Shown here: positions 26,101-36,569 of the stretch, one piece after another
Layout of the letters: every line of letters begins with the position of its first letter
Numbering within the stretch: the stretch's first letter is position 1
From: Aspergillus flavus
Taxonomy: Eukaryota > Ascomycota > Eurotiomycetes > Eurotiales > Aspergillaceae
NCBI RefSeq assembly: GCF_009017415.1
Contig: NC_092410.1
Coordinates: forward strand, 1,240,001-1,304,000
Direction: 5' to 3'
DNA length: 64,000 nt
Translations under genes and position numbers: made by a program
Notes under the pieces: generated by a model
What the model saw: only the letters and a program-made list of their open reading frames with translations
Databases searched by the model: none
What the model was told of the DNA's origin: nothing

Positions 26101-26684
26101 TCGGCAATATCATCGGGAACAACTTGACCTGCGGCAGCCAAAATACCAGACAACTCCTTTCTCAGTGCATCCTCCTCAGACTTGCTTCCGGAGCCCTTAG
26201 AGGTGTTCTTAGCATCTTCGACTTCGGACTCAGAATCAACCCCCGCAAGCATGTCATAGTCTTCCTCGGTACCTCCAAGAGCCAAAATCTCCTGTCGCAG
26301 TGCATCACTTTGGTCCGCTTCCTTGGATTTCGAGGATTTGTCCTTGCCGGAGGCGTTCTTATCTTCCCTTGCGATCACCTCGCCATTGCGGTCCCGCTTC
26401 TTGCCCTTGTTCTTGTCGGTATCGTTTCGCTTTGTGTCGAACTTAGGTGTAGATTCGTTGTTCTTTTTCGGGGTATCGTTGGGAGCATCCTTCTTATTAT
26501 TCTTTGGCTTTTGCTTAGCAGCGTTCTGATCTTTCAACCTTTGTTCAATCTTCTGGCGCAGGCCGGCAAACGCACTCTCCTCAAATTGAGGGACAGCATT
26601 CGCACCAGCGTTGGAGTCATTAGCTCCTCCTTCCGGGGCAACGGCAGTCACTCCAGAGGAGCGCTTCCCCTTTCCTTTGGCCAT
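23154..26684 (-). CDS. MAK21: Ribosome biogenesis protein Mak21/Noc1 (CBF/Mak21 family)
   Basis: Noc1/Mak21 works with Noc2 in nucleolar maturation and export of pre-60S ribosomal particles. Exons: 26684-25872, 25821-24698, 24644-24107 and 24044-23154, giving 1121 residues. The N-terminal 270 residues are Lys-rich then strongly acidic (repeated EDDEED-type runs near residues 195-245). The helical repeat region follows, with EYSKLAVPPRSDWF, FLKEQYFEVLKILEVWCNDE and QLEQAHPLMKPTIIKAVEEVLFRPGQSQHAKYYAI. The CBF/Mak21 domain has YPFTSSDSERLSKHVDTLFRI, SLLDPRLATSSKQALYLNLLFKAL and CLWELLPYLSHFHPSVSVNAAQLL. The C-terminus is again acidic and ends with a basic KKKRRKLKH stretch. The start at MAKGKGKRSS is preferred over an in-frame ATG 27 bases upstream because the basic start fits the family. 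Confidence 0.95.
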
Positions 26685-27080
26685 TATGGGACAATTTCCT
26701 GGCCAAAACACAGTATCGATGGAATGGTGAAGTCCTACATTTTTTTTTCTGCCGCCCGAAAACCCAAAAAAATTATGGAGACTCTCCAGGCCGCCGGAGA
26801 AACGGTTTCACCGTTGGTCAGCGTCCCGGTGCACGGGCCAACTAAAGCCTTCAATGCGGACCTTTTATTTAGATCTCCAACTAATCATATCCATGATATT
26901 GGAGATAAACGTTCCCTTCTGTTTATCATTCTGATCATATTTCCCTATTCAAAGACTTCGAAGAATTGTCAGTCGCAACACTCATTAATTCATGATATCC
27001 GGCTTTCGCCCGATTCCGGGCCGCTATTCCGGCGCATATAGAGCATACTGTGGAGTCTTTCGATTCCATAGAACTCCATC
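26685..27080. promoter_or_regulatory. Shared promoter region, MAK21 / mitochondrial ProRS
   Basis: About 0.4 kb separates two divergent start codons, so both promoters must lie here or overlap. T- and A-runs occur near 26741 and 26764. No specific factor site could be assigned with confidence. Confidence 0.5.
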
Positions 27081-29191
27081 ATGCAGCTTCCATGTAGGAC
27101 ATTGCGCATATACCTGCCACAAGACTTATTCATTAACATTGACAGACTGATGGCCGAACTCGGGTGTCTAATTTCTGGATTCCTACGGGAGGCATCTCAA
27201 AGAAAAATATTCAGGGTGAAAAAGGTAATTTTAAAACGCAATTACTCTCGAGGACAACAATTGACAACGGGTTTAGAGGACGTGAATGACCTCTTAGTTC
27301 GGGGAGGCTTCCTCCGACAGGTAGTAAACTCCACCTGCATAGCATAGCCAATTCTGACTTTGTATAGGCTTATTCGGGGATTTTTCATATGTTACCGCTA
27401 GGATTGCGAGTGCAAGACAAGCTTGAGCGCCTGATAGATAAGCACATGCGCTCAGTTGGTATGCCCCCCTATGCTTTCTGCGCTAGAAAGTACAATTTCC
27501 TAAATGTGATTATAGGAGCGTCAAAAGTTTCACTGTCGTCCATATCTTCCCAAGAACTCTGGGAGAGGTCAGGACGCTTAGGAGAGGGTTCAGAGGTACA
27601 GTGGTATCTCCGATATCTCTTGCAAAAAAAACTCTAACATGGCATGTTAGGTGTTCAAATTTCATGACAGAAAGGAATCTCGTTTCCTTCTTGCTCCTAC
27701 TCATGAGGAGGAAATCACCACTCTAGTGGGCAGTCTCGCCAAATCGTACAGAGATCTACCTCTACGAGTATACCAAATCTGTGAGTTTACATGTAAAAAT
27801 CGACGGTTTTACCGCTAACATTTCTTGATGCAGCAAGGAAATACCGTGATGAACCAAGACCAAGACAAGGTCTACTTCGTGGGCGAGAATTCATCATGAA
27901 GGATCTCTACACGTTCGACTGCACCGTGGAAGAAGCTTTAGAAACGTACACCTCTGTGAAAGCTGCGTATACACGACTATTCAATGACCTTAAAATACCC
28001 TATCTGGTCGCTGCTGCAGATTCCGGCAATATGGGCGGCAACCTGAGTCACGAATTCCACGTTCCCAGCTCCAAAGGAGAAGACACGGTCATCAGCTGTA
28101 CTAGCTGCGACACTGTTTATAATGACGAGCTTGCAGACGGAAAGATTCATGAACTCGGAGACAATGAAAGCCATCAGGCCAGTCCAGGGTTTGACACGGG
28201 GGATATGTCACCCGAAGCAACTCCGACCATTTCTACAGGTCTCTGGATGTCGATATCCAAGGACAAACGGACACTGCTGAGAGGATGGTATCCGAAATTC
28301 TCCATGCAAGGCGAAACCCAGGAACCAGTGGAAAGAGAAGCGAACTCTCACGCTGTCAAGTCTGTAGCTAATGCTGCAGGTATCGATCTTGATCTCAGCG
28401 TAGAGAACCCATTAGAACAGTGGGCTACTAATGTCAAGTCCAACAAGGCTTCCGGCCCTTACCGTGTAGTGGACATGTATGACTCGCAGGTGCGAGTGTA
28501 CAAACGTCCACCGCTGAGTGACTTGCTGGATCAAGCAGGCTGCAAGGTGGAAGACATTGACTACTCTATGCTGGATCGATTCCCTGGCACAAACAACGGC
28601 CTCAGCCTTGTCAAGGTTCAGGACGGCGACAAGTGCGCCAAATGCGCTCAAGGTCGTGTGAAAACCCAGGTCGCGATTGAACTGGGCCATACCTTCCATC
28701 TTGGCACTAGATACAGTGAAGTTCTACAAGCCTCTGTCATGGTGGACCAATCCTCATCTGGAAGCTCAGAGCATCAGGTGGTGCCCATGCAAATGGGATG
28801 TCATGGAATCGGTGTCTCACGTATGATCACGGCGGTCGCTGACAGTCTAGCTGACTCCAAGGGCCTCAACTGGCCCCGCGCAGTGGCTCCTTTTGAGGTC
28901 ATTGTTGTCCCTGCGAAGGGCTTGGAGGAAGAAGCCGAAAAGATATATGACACACTTACTTCAGACCCAGCATCTCCAGTCGACGTCATTCTTGATGACC
29001 GGGACAAGCAAATGGGGTGGAAATTGGGAGACGCCGACCTGATCGGCTACCCTATCATTGTTGTGGTCGGTAAAGGGTGGAAGAAGGAGCAAACATTAGA
29101 AGTGCAGTGTCGTCAGCTGGACAATCTACGGGAGAATGTACCTCTAGAGCAGCTCTCGACATTTATTCGGTCCTTGCTGGAGCGCCTGTAG
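27081..29191 (+). CDS. AIM10: Prolyl-tRNA synthetase, mitochondrial/bacterial type
   Basis: This class II synthetase charges tRNA-Pro; the bacterial-type sequence suggests it serves mitochondria. Exons: 27081-27320, 27368-27458, 27516-27595, 27651-27780 and 27834-29191, giving 632 residues. Motifs: GGFLRQAYSGIFHMLPLGLRV, ASKVSLSSISSQELW, LLAPTHEEEITTLV, SRKYRDEPRPRQGLLRGREFIMKDLYTFD (motif 2 region), and the motif 3 part MGCHGIGVSRMITAV. The C-terminal anticodon-binding domain runs from APFEVIVVPAKG to the end. Between SCTSC and KCAKC lies an insert of about 150 residues at the position of the bacterial editing (INS) domain, but it looks divergent. The 5' end is uncertain: the first 70 residues are poorly conserved and a start at 27150 is also possible. 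Confidence 0.92.
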
Positions 29192-29939
29192 AGTTAAGGC
29201 TTCTGGGATTGTATTATACTGATGATCAATTGTACAATATTCATCTCTTGTCGACGTCTATCCACACCAAATCATGAACAACCGAGAGAAGGCAGCGATA
29301 CATTGCCATGCAGCCAAGAGATAATGGGTATAATATGTGGTATTTAGCACCTGGTCAGCTGGGAACTTTAGAAGGCAAGGGCTCTGCGGCGGCAGGTTAC
29401 AGGCTTTCACCACTTTTCAGCCTTCCCGATATGGGTCATCAGGCCTCTTAACTCGTAATCCTCCAAAGCCAGCCATGGTAAACACCCTGGTTTGCCCATT
29501 AACCTACTGCTCTCGGAGTTCTCATTGATCTGCTCCGCGGACTAAGCCCATTGAACATGGCCGTTTTCCCGTGTTTCTCACAGTTAACCGGCCAGTACCA
29601 CCGCACTAGCAATGACAACAGTCTGGAGAATTCCTCCTAGATGTTATGAAAACGGAAACTCCAAACAAACACAGTCAGGGATTCAACGCTGCATTCGTCG
29701 GGTTTTGTTTATGTAGGGCAAAGCGGGGTACTCTCCCAACTATATATAGCCATCTCATTGTGAAAAGAAGCAGACCACGACACTAGTGGATTCAGCTGAA
29801 GAAAGAGATCGGTCAGAAGTGTGCCTTGCTGAGGCTCATTCAGGGTGGGTCACGGTGTATCCTTGTCGAAGATCATGAAAAGGTCGAGTTCAGTCTTTAT
29901 GTCGTACATAAGGCAAGATTGGGGCAGTGACATGCTCCG

Positions 29940-29944
29940 ATTGG
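29940..29944 (-). promoter_or_regulatory. CCAAT box (reverse orientation)
   Basis: ATTGG on the plus strand, with favourable context (CGAACCAATCGG on the minus strand), about 235 bases upstream of the Nudix start codon. CCAAT boxes in aspergilli bind the HAP/CBC complex. Function here is inferred only. Confidence 0.4.
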
Positions 29945-30033
29945 TTCGCACGGAAGTCCAGGTAACCTCCCAGGTTCACAGCCCTAGGCTGGAATTTATC
30001 CCCTTTGACTGGTAATTTCAAGTTTCTATACAA

Positions 30034-30041
30034 TATAAAAG
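30034..30041 (+). promoter_or_regulatory. TATA box of the Nudix hydrolase gene
   Basis: TATAAAAG lies about 140 bases before the Nudix ATG and is followed by a CT-rich, CA-containing leader, a normal core promoter layout for a fungal gene. Confidence 0.5.
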
Positions 30042-30179
30042 AAGGTCCCCTTTCTCCTGCGTTCTGATAGTTGCTCTACACAGCGCAATAATTGCACATT
30101 CCTTCTTTTCACAAGACCTTCACTTTTACACTCTATCTAAATATACACTTATCTTTTTGATTCATAACTTCGAATCACA

Positions 30180-30926
30180 ATGAGTGCGCAAGGACAAGTC
30201 GTCAGAACCGGAGTCAATGTCTTCGTGTTTAATAATCAAGGCCAATTTGTGATGGGACTCAGAAAGGGCAGTCATGGTGAAGGTATGCTTCTTCAACCTC
30301 CCCCCCCCCCTGCCCCTACGTTAATATATCCCCTTCGCCGTTCATATTAGCTCCTATATATATTGGTGGAGTATACTAATATTCCCAGGTACCTGGGGTC
30401 TCCCTGGAGGTCACATAGATTTCTTCGAAGAAAGCTTGGAGGCTTGCGCAAAGCGCGAAATCGATGAAGAGACGGGATTGGACATCTTCGATATCGAACT
30501 TCTCACTGTTACAAACGATGTCTTCAAGGAGGCGAGGAAACACTACACTACCAACTTCTTCGCAGCCAAACTTGTAGGTGGCACTGGAGACCCTCAGGTA
30601 GGACTCAACCCCAATCACTAAAATGCCTTAAGTCTTTACACTAACAACCCAATCTCATGTAGCTCAATGAGCCCAAAAAATGCTTCAAATGGAAGTGGTT
30701 TACCTGGGAGGAAGTCGAGGATCTTTACAAGGCACAAGATGCTGCTGAGAAAGCGGCTAAGGAAGCGACTGAGAAAGGGGATGAGATCCCTGAGTATAAG
30801 GGACCGAAACTCTTCCTCCCTACGGTGAACTTGTTCCGGCAACGAGCAAAACTTCATCCACTGAAGGCATATAACGCGATACTGGAAAGTGAAGAAAAAC
30901 CTGTGGTCGGTCCTGCGTCCAATTGA
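30180..30926 (+). CDS. Nudix hydrolase, NUDT15/MutT-like
   Basis: This is a Nudix-fold pyrophosphohydrolase of 191 residues, most like NUDT15-type (d)NTP pyrophosphatases by its start (VRTGVNVFVFNNQGQFVMGLRKGSHG) and GTWGLPGGH. Exons: 30180-30282, 30389-30597 and 30663-30926. The catalytic REIDEETGL (residues 57-65) is intact. However, the spacing between the Gly of GGH and the conserved Glu is one residue longer than the Nudix consensus: GGHIDFFEES against GGxxxxGES in relatives. After the core there is a Lys/Glu-rich helix (AQDAAEKAAKEATEKGDE) that is longer than in NUDT15. Intron 1 (106 nt) contains a run of ten C. The substrate is unknown. Confidence 0.9.
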
Positions 30927-31816
30927 CAGCTCTTTAGTCTTTCTGTTTCTTTCTTTGTCTGTTCATGGCTCACTTGGTGGTTTAGTCAAGGACAGACTGA
31001 ATGACATACGCCATGCTTTCTGAGACAGATGAGAACTGGTTCATGGACTTTTCTTTCCTTTTGATCTACGACATGCAATACGACAATACACTTTCAATTA
31101 CGACGAATTGTTTTTGCTTACTTCCTTCACCTTCAACAATACGTGCCTCTTTCGTGTGCTAGTCACCTTGTTTACGCTTGTTATCACTTTTAGTATGGAT
31201 TATGAATATTTTGTCAATTATCTTGATCCTTCAATTCATAGAATAGAACATCAGGTGCCAGTCAATCTCAATAGACTTGACTATGAAAGTTAGTTAAGTT
31301 AGTAGTAACTCTTTCCTCAGTAATCATGCATATCTAGTGAATATATATTCACAGCTCAAATATACCAACCCCAACAATCATACGGCACCTTTCTATTCCC
31401 CAGCAAATCAATTAATGCAACTAGACTAGAATCAAAACAACACTTTGACCACTCAAAGAATAAAGAAATAATGAAAACATGAAGACCTCCATCCTACCCA
31501 CTTCTATTTAGTCCAAACTAAGCATAAAAAAGCCCAAGCCTGACTAATCAACATAGTAGGATCCCGCACAATTAATAATCTAATTAACGACCATACCCAA
31601 AAGGGCAACCTGCTCTCGCCCGTCGCGGGCATAATCAATTCCCAAATCACAGCCAAATGATATCAACCAACGGACGAGGAAATAACCCAATCCCTCGCAC
31701 CGTTGATATTCCAACCAAGGTCAACTTTTCCACATATACATAACTCGGGTTTACACAGTATCATCCGAAAACAAGGAAACGGGAAAGTGAAAACAAGCGC
31801 CATTGCATAAATTAAA
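30927..31816. other. Intergenic between Nudix and prefoldin genes
   Basis: About 0.9 kb, AT-rich. It holds the Nudix 3' region and the prefoldin promoter. No gene seen. Confidence 0.5.
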
Positions 31817-32549
31817 ATGGCCCCTCAAGACTCCCCCGCATCGGATGCTCCTCCGGGCTCAGGTACGGCGAACTTCTCATATATGGCTGGTTAGACCTGG
31901 GGCTGCCTAGCTAATGATGAAATGAATCGGTAGTTAATATCAACTCGCTTTCTGTGCCGCAACTGCGGGCGCTGCAGACTCGTCTTTCGTCGGAATTGGA
32001 GCATTTGACGTCGTCGCATGCTAAGTTGCGCGCGGCGCAGTCGAAGTTTAGGGATTGTGTGCGGTCGATTAATGAGGGTGTTGTCGGATCTGAGAAGAGG
32101 GGCACGGATGGGAGGGATGATATCTTGGTGCCTTTGACGAGCTCGTTGTATGTCAAGGGTAAGCTGGCCGACCGGGAGAAGGTGCTTGTGGATGTTGGAA
32201 CGGGATTCTATGTTGAGAAGGTGAGTCTATGTCCTCTTTATAAGGGCTAGTTCGAAAGCTGATGATCTATCTCTGGGCAGACTACGAAAAAGGCGATTGA
32301 GTTTTATGAGGACAAAATCAAGAGTCTAGAGACGAATCTCACAGAGTTGGAAAAGATTGTACAGACGAAGAGCTCCCAGCAAAGACTCTTCGAGGAGGGT
32401 AAGTCGAATATAATGCCATACCATTCTCTAACTGGCCCGCACTCAATCTGCGAATGCGTACTATAAGCTAACTATTACCAGCTCTGAGACAAAAGTTGCT
32501 TAGCGAAGGCGCCCCATCCTCTGCTGCTGCCGCTGCGGGCGGTGGTTAG
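31817..32549 (+). CDS. GIM5: Prefoldin subunit 5
   Basis: This alpha-type prefoldin subunit is part of the hexameric co-chaperone that hands unfolded actin and tubulin to the CCT chaperonin. Exons: 31817-31862, 31934-32220, 32281-32398 and 32482-32549, giving 172 residues. The layout is classic: coiled-coil helix from SVPQLRALQTRLSSELEHLTSS, beta-hairpin region ILVPLTSSLYVKGKLADREKVLVDVGTGFYVEK, then a second helix from KKAIEFYEDKIKSLETNLTEL. The C-terminal tail is Ala/Gly-rich. Splice phases join cleanly. Confidence 0.95.
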
Positions 32550-32914
32550 AACCTGCCAGACGCTCGCAGAGGCGTCCGATCATCCAGTGATTGGTCAGGG
32601 TAAAATAGTCAACAGAAATAATAGAGGAATGGTATTTGTTACAGTAAGTGTTGGCAATGGCAAATCATCAACCGTTTCGCATGTAAGCTCCTGTTTTGCC
32701 GGCTGAGAAACACCGCACGCTCCAAGGCTTCCGCCGAGATGTAAGACACGTTGAAACATACATGTTCGACGAGACATCGAGCCCGCACAATGATGGGAAG
32801 ATCGCAACAAAGCACAAGCAGAATGGCCCTGCACCCTAGACTTTGAGCTATGGCATTGTTGGTCGCTTTTGTGAGTTACCAACTAGTCCTCTCATAAAGA
32901 TCAACTTCATCTGT
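32550..32914. other. Intergenic between convergent prefoldin and KH-like genes
   Basis: About 0.37 kb with the two 3' ends. Nothing else seen. Confidence 0.5.
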
Positions 32915-35696
32915 TTAGAATAGAGTGCCAAGGTCGGCGTCCAACATTCCAGCAAGACCCTTTACGTCAAGCTTGGGCGAGGATTCATTTGAGGGTGGCT
33001 GGCTTTTGGTTGCAGTGGGAACCATCGATGACTCGGTGCTCAGCTGTATTTTCCTGGCAGTATTCTCTAAGCTGGAACGGGGCTGTGCTGGGCTTAGAAC
33101 TTCCGCTACTCGCTTCACTAGGCTAATAAACTCCCAGAAGCCTTCGTTCTTGTCATTCGAATCTGATATTGTCTTCGGAGGGAAGAAAGTGTGAAGCTCT
33201 GGGCTGTGCCGTGCGGAATGTCCAACTGACAGGTTGGCTTGCTCTCCCATCAAGTTATCCCAGTTGGAATCAAATATAGATGCTCCCCAGGAAGTGGATG
33301 GGACATCACAGATCTCACCCGTCACTAAAGCTGGTGCTGGTGCTTGTCCTTGAGAAGCATCCGTCTTTAATCGGCTGTATTCATCGTACCTTGCTATTTC
33401 TAATATGTACTTGGTGCTTTTTAGCCTATACCGGATGGCGGTCTTTTCCACAAACCTAGATACCGGAGCTGAACTCGGAAAGACGACTTTTCTCTCAGGC
33501 TTTGCAGAAATGTCACCTATGGTTGTAGAGCGTCGGAAACCGATAGAGTGCGAAAATGATTTCAAAGCAGCATCGATGGAAGATGTCTCGTAGAACTCCA
33601 GGGATTTGATTTCAAGTTGCCAGTCGGCTCTAACAAGGACTCAGTTAGTTTAAACCGACGAAAGATACGAAATACCTACCTTTCGAAATCAATGACACCA
33701 ATCTGGAGGGGTGGCCTTCTGTCGCTTGACTGGCCGCTTTTGCGAGGCCTAAGCCATCGGCGTTGAGTTACTTCAAACTCCTGCGCTCCGGGGCTTCTAG
33801 CAAATTCCGCTTCAAGTCGAAGTAGAGCATTATTCGAACCCAGGAATTCGAAGTTCACAGAATATGCAGGCTCGGCATTTTTCAGCGAACAGGATGTACT
33901 TTCGTAAGGCTCGAGAAGATCGGTAGACATGAAACATCTAGCCAGGAGCTCATCCTGACTGACAGGTAACCTGCTCATATGATATTAATGCCTAGGACAA
34001 ATAAATAATAGGGAGTCCATACCCTGGAATCAAGCGGCCTTTTGTTTGTTCATGCAATAGCATCTCTCTGAACTCCTCAAAACTATACCCAGCTTTTTCG
34101 TTCTTGGGCATGCGATACTCATCAAGCACAAACGAACCAAGGTTGACACGCATGCGCAAGTGCCCACGGACAAAGGAGACACCTCGCAAGGATCTTGAAA
34201 GGGCACTCGAGATGTGTGCCTTGTTCTTTGTCTGTATCAAAGTACGTCGATTCTGCCACTGCTCCGACTGAAGGCTCTTCACCACCTTTCCATGAAGAAA
34301 GGCCTTCGCAAAGAAGGTATTATTTTCCACGACAATCTTGTCTCTCAGGATTTTGGGAGGCTCTGAAATGTAGACCTTCGACCTAACGTGGCTATTGGCA
34401 ACAGTCTCACTCCACTTGGTCCTAAGAAGCTGTGCGATCTGCCTCATCGTATCATGATTGGGACCAAGAGCACATATATAGTCAGGGGCATTCTTCGGGA
34501 GGTAGAGGTGACAGCCAAATTTCGCTCGAATTATATCAAGAGCCTCGAGTTGTTCTCCAAGAGATTCCTTGATTGATGGACCATCGCTCGGCCACAAGAA
34601 AAAAAGCTTGGATAATAGATCTATTAGAAAAGCAAATAATAGTTTATATCTTGATATACTGACCTGTTCTGGAAAGTCTGAAGGCGATTCGGGTTCTTTC
34701 CTCAGGAGAAGCAGCATATTCTCACGTCTTTCCTTTAACTCAACGCCCATTACTTTGTTTGCAGAATAGGCATTGATTTTAGCCCATTCTGCCTTTTTGT
34801 GTGCGGGTTGAAAACTATTGCATTTGGCAAGAAGCCTTTCAATTATTTCTATGGCCGAAGCCACGTCTTGTGGTTTACCCCATAGCTGAATAACCTGCAG
34901 TGAATGAGCACACAATCGTTGTCTGATATTAGACTGCTAAATGGCCTACCTTGTCAGTATAAGATGGAGGTTTCACATATGCACCTGTTCTCCTGCTGAT
35001 ATCCTCGAAGACTTCATGACGACCTTGGGTGGCTGCAGTGGATTTTGCTGAAAGCGTTGATCTTGCTACCCCGAAGAACCTATACACCATATAATAGTGA
35101 GCGTTTTCATAGATAAAAGCGAGCTGAAGGTGCTTACTCGTACTTGAAACTGCCAAAAGAGGCAGGCAATTTGAAAATCCCTTTAGTATAACCCAGGGTT
35201 GTGTTAGCCTGTTGGCATCCTAAACTAGAGAGAGCTTACCAGAAGGCTCACTACCAGCTCTCCAATTTGATTTTGCAGGTGAATCACGGAGAAGATTGCT
35301 AGATTGGCGTGAGGCTGCGGTGTTGGAGTATGCCCGTCTAGCCTGCACACGCCCCCTTGTTGCTCTCGGTGCACCTCTAGCACGCCCAGTGTTGTTGGTT
35401 ATAGGAGCAGCGGTAACTTCAGTATATGATACCTGCGGCTTCTTCTGTGTTTCTGTCTCATTCCGGGTACTTCCTTTAGATAATGTTATGCGAGCCTGAC
35501 CTGTCGCTGCTCGAGTGGTTTCTCCACGGCTTTTCGATGTGGGTCGCCCGTAACCAGGTAGCAACCATTCTATATGGAGCATTGACCAGTCAATGAACAG
35601 TTAATTTTAGTAGCGTTTAGGGTAGTAAGGGATATGAATTGTCTTGTGCTTCTTACTGATGGAGATATGCCTTACCTCTAGCTCCCGCGGTTTCAT
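32915..35696 (-). CDS. Fungal protein of unknown function with KH-like segments
   Basis: I do not recognise a characterised relative; it resembles a conserved Pezizomycotina family (I believe of the DUF7905 type). The model has eight exons: 35696-35657, 35569-35240, 35180-35138, 35079-34950, 34894-34664, 34606-34023, 33973-33680 and 33629-32915, giving 788 residues. All seven junctions keep one frame and the joins read as sensible sequence. Residues about 15-125 are basic, Ser/Thr/Arg-rich and disordered (GRARGAPRATRGRVQARR). Two later segments look like KH modules: EDISRRTGAYVKPP...VIQLWGKPQDVASAIEII and LDIIRAKFGCHLYLPK...YICALGPNHDTMRQI. This suggests RNA binding, which is inference. The C-terminal third (ADWQLEIKSLEFYETSS onward) has no motif I know. 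The first exon is the least certain part. Confidence 0.75.
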
Positions 35697-36569
35697 GACT
35701 GCAACGGTGTTAGCATACAAAGCATAAACGGGATGAGAACTACTAGTTGTTTCAGGTGAGGTGTATAGAGATGAGCTAGAATAGAGAACTCACTCCATGT
35801 CTTTTACCAAGGAGAAACTCGCAACAGAGTTGAAGCTCTCCGACAGCGATAGCTTCAAAGGGCGAGCAGAAGCAGAGAGTAAGCTGATGAGAGTTGGGTG
35901 AGTAATAGATAACAGAGAAGAGAGAAACGCCTGATAGCTAGATTGATTTAATAGTTCTGGAGTGGAAGTAAATGACACAGGATTCTTTGTTCAGAGTATG
36001 ATAGGGGAATGAGGGCGAAAGTGAAAGAACACTAGCTGATGATGAATATGGAAAGTGCCTAGTCACGGGGTGAGAGTCCTGTGACCTGCATCAAGAACCT
36101 CACCAGCATGTTTACAACCAAAAACAACACTGTTGCCTCTGAAACAGCCGGCTGGTGGCGTTGGTGCCAAACGAGGATGGCTCACGGCATTCAGTGTTGT
36201 TTGAAACTGTATACTACTACTCACGGATATATTGATCAGTTTTTCTGGATGGTTCAAAGTTATCTCGATTATATGTTTTAAATGTACTACCTTGGAGACG
36301 AAATAAGAAATTCAGGCCGATTGCCCTTGTATGCTACTTCTTTGTACTATGTACTATACCTACCTAAGGCTAAGATTATATAGATCGTGTTGAGACTTCT
36401 GATTGGACAGGGACGGAGCAATGGGGCGCTAAACCCGAAATGGGGTAAAGTGGACTGCGCGCCTTTGGACGCGTTGTGGATCCATTTTCAACCTTCTTTT
36501 GTTTGCTGTTCAATTGCCGCAGACCATCCCTTCCGCCAGCAGCTAATTTGCCCATTTCTTCGAAAGAAA
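35697..36569. promoter_or_regulatory. Divergent promoter region, KH-like protein / ORC1
   Basis: About 0.87 kb. A minus-strand frame at 35790-35978 has no support and may be leader sequence of the KH-like gene. An ACGCGT box lies 95 bases before the ORC1 start. A short TACC/TACT-rich patch occurs near 36340. Confidence 0.5.
36469..36474. promoter_or_regulatory. MCB-like ACGCGT element upstream of ORC1
   Basis: ACGCGT, the MluI cell-cycle box bound by MBF at G1/S in yeasts, lies 95 bases upstream of the ORC1 ATG. A single hexamer is weak evidence, but the gene is a plausible target. Confidence 0.45.

Larger units (their letters stand above)
29192..30179. other. Intergenic: upstream region of the Nudix gene
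   Basis: About 1 kb. It carries an inverted CCAAT box (29940-29944) and a TATA-like box (30034-30041) near the Nudix start. The rest shows no gene, tRNA or repeat that I can support. Confidence 0.5.

Noticed and set aside
25983..27041. 352-codon plus-strand frame over the start of MAK21
   Set aside because: Antisense to the acidic Lys/Glu-rich exon 1; hydrophobic composition is the mirror of GAG/AAG codons.
35790..35978. 62-codon minus-strand frame upstream of the KH-like gene
   Set aside because: Does not splice into the downstream frame in a convincing way; more likely leader sequence.
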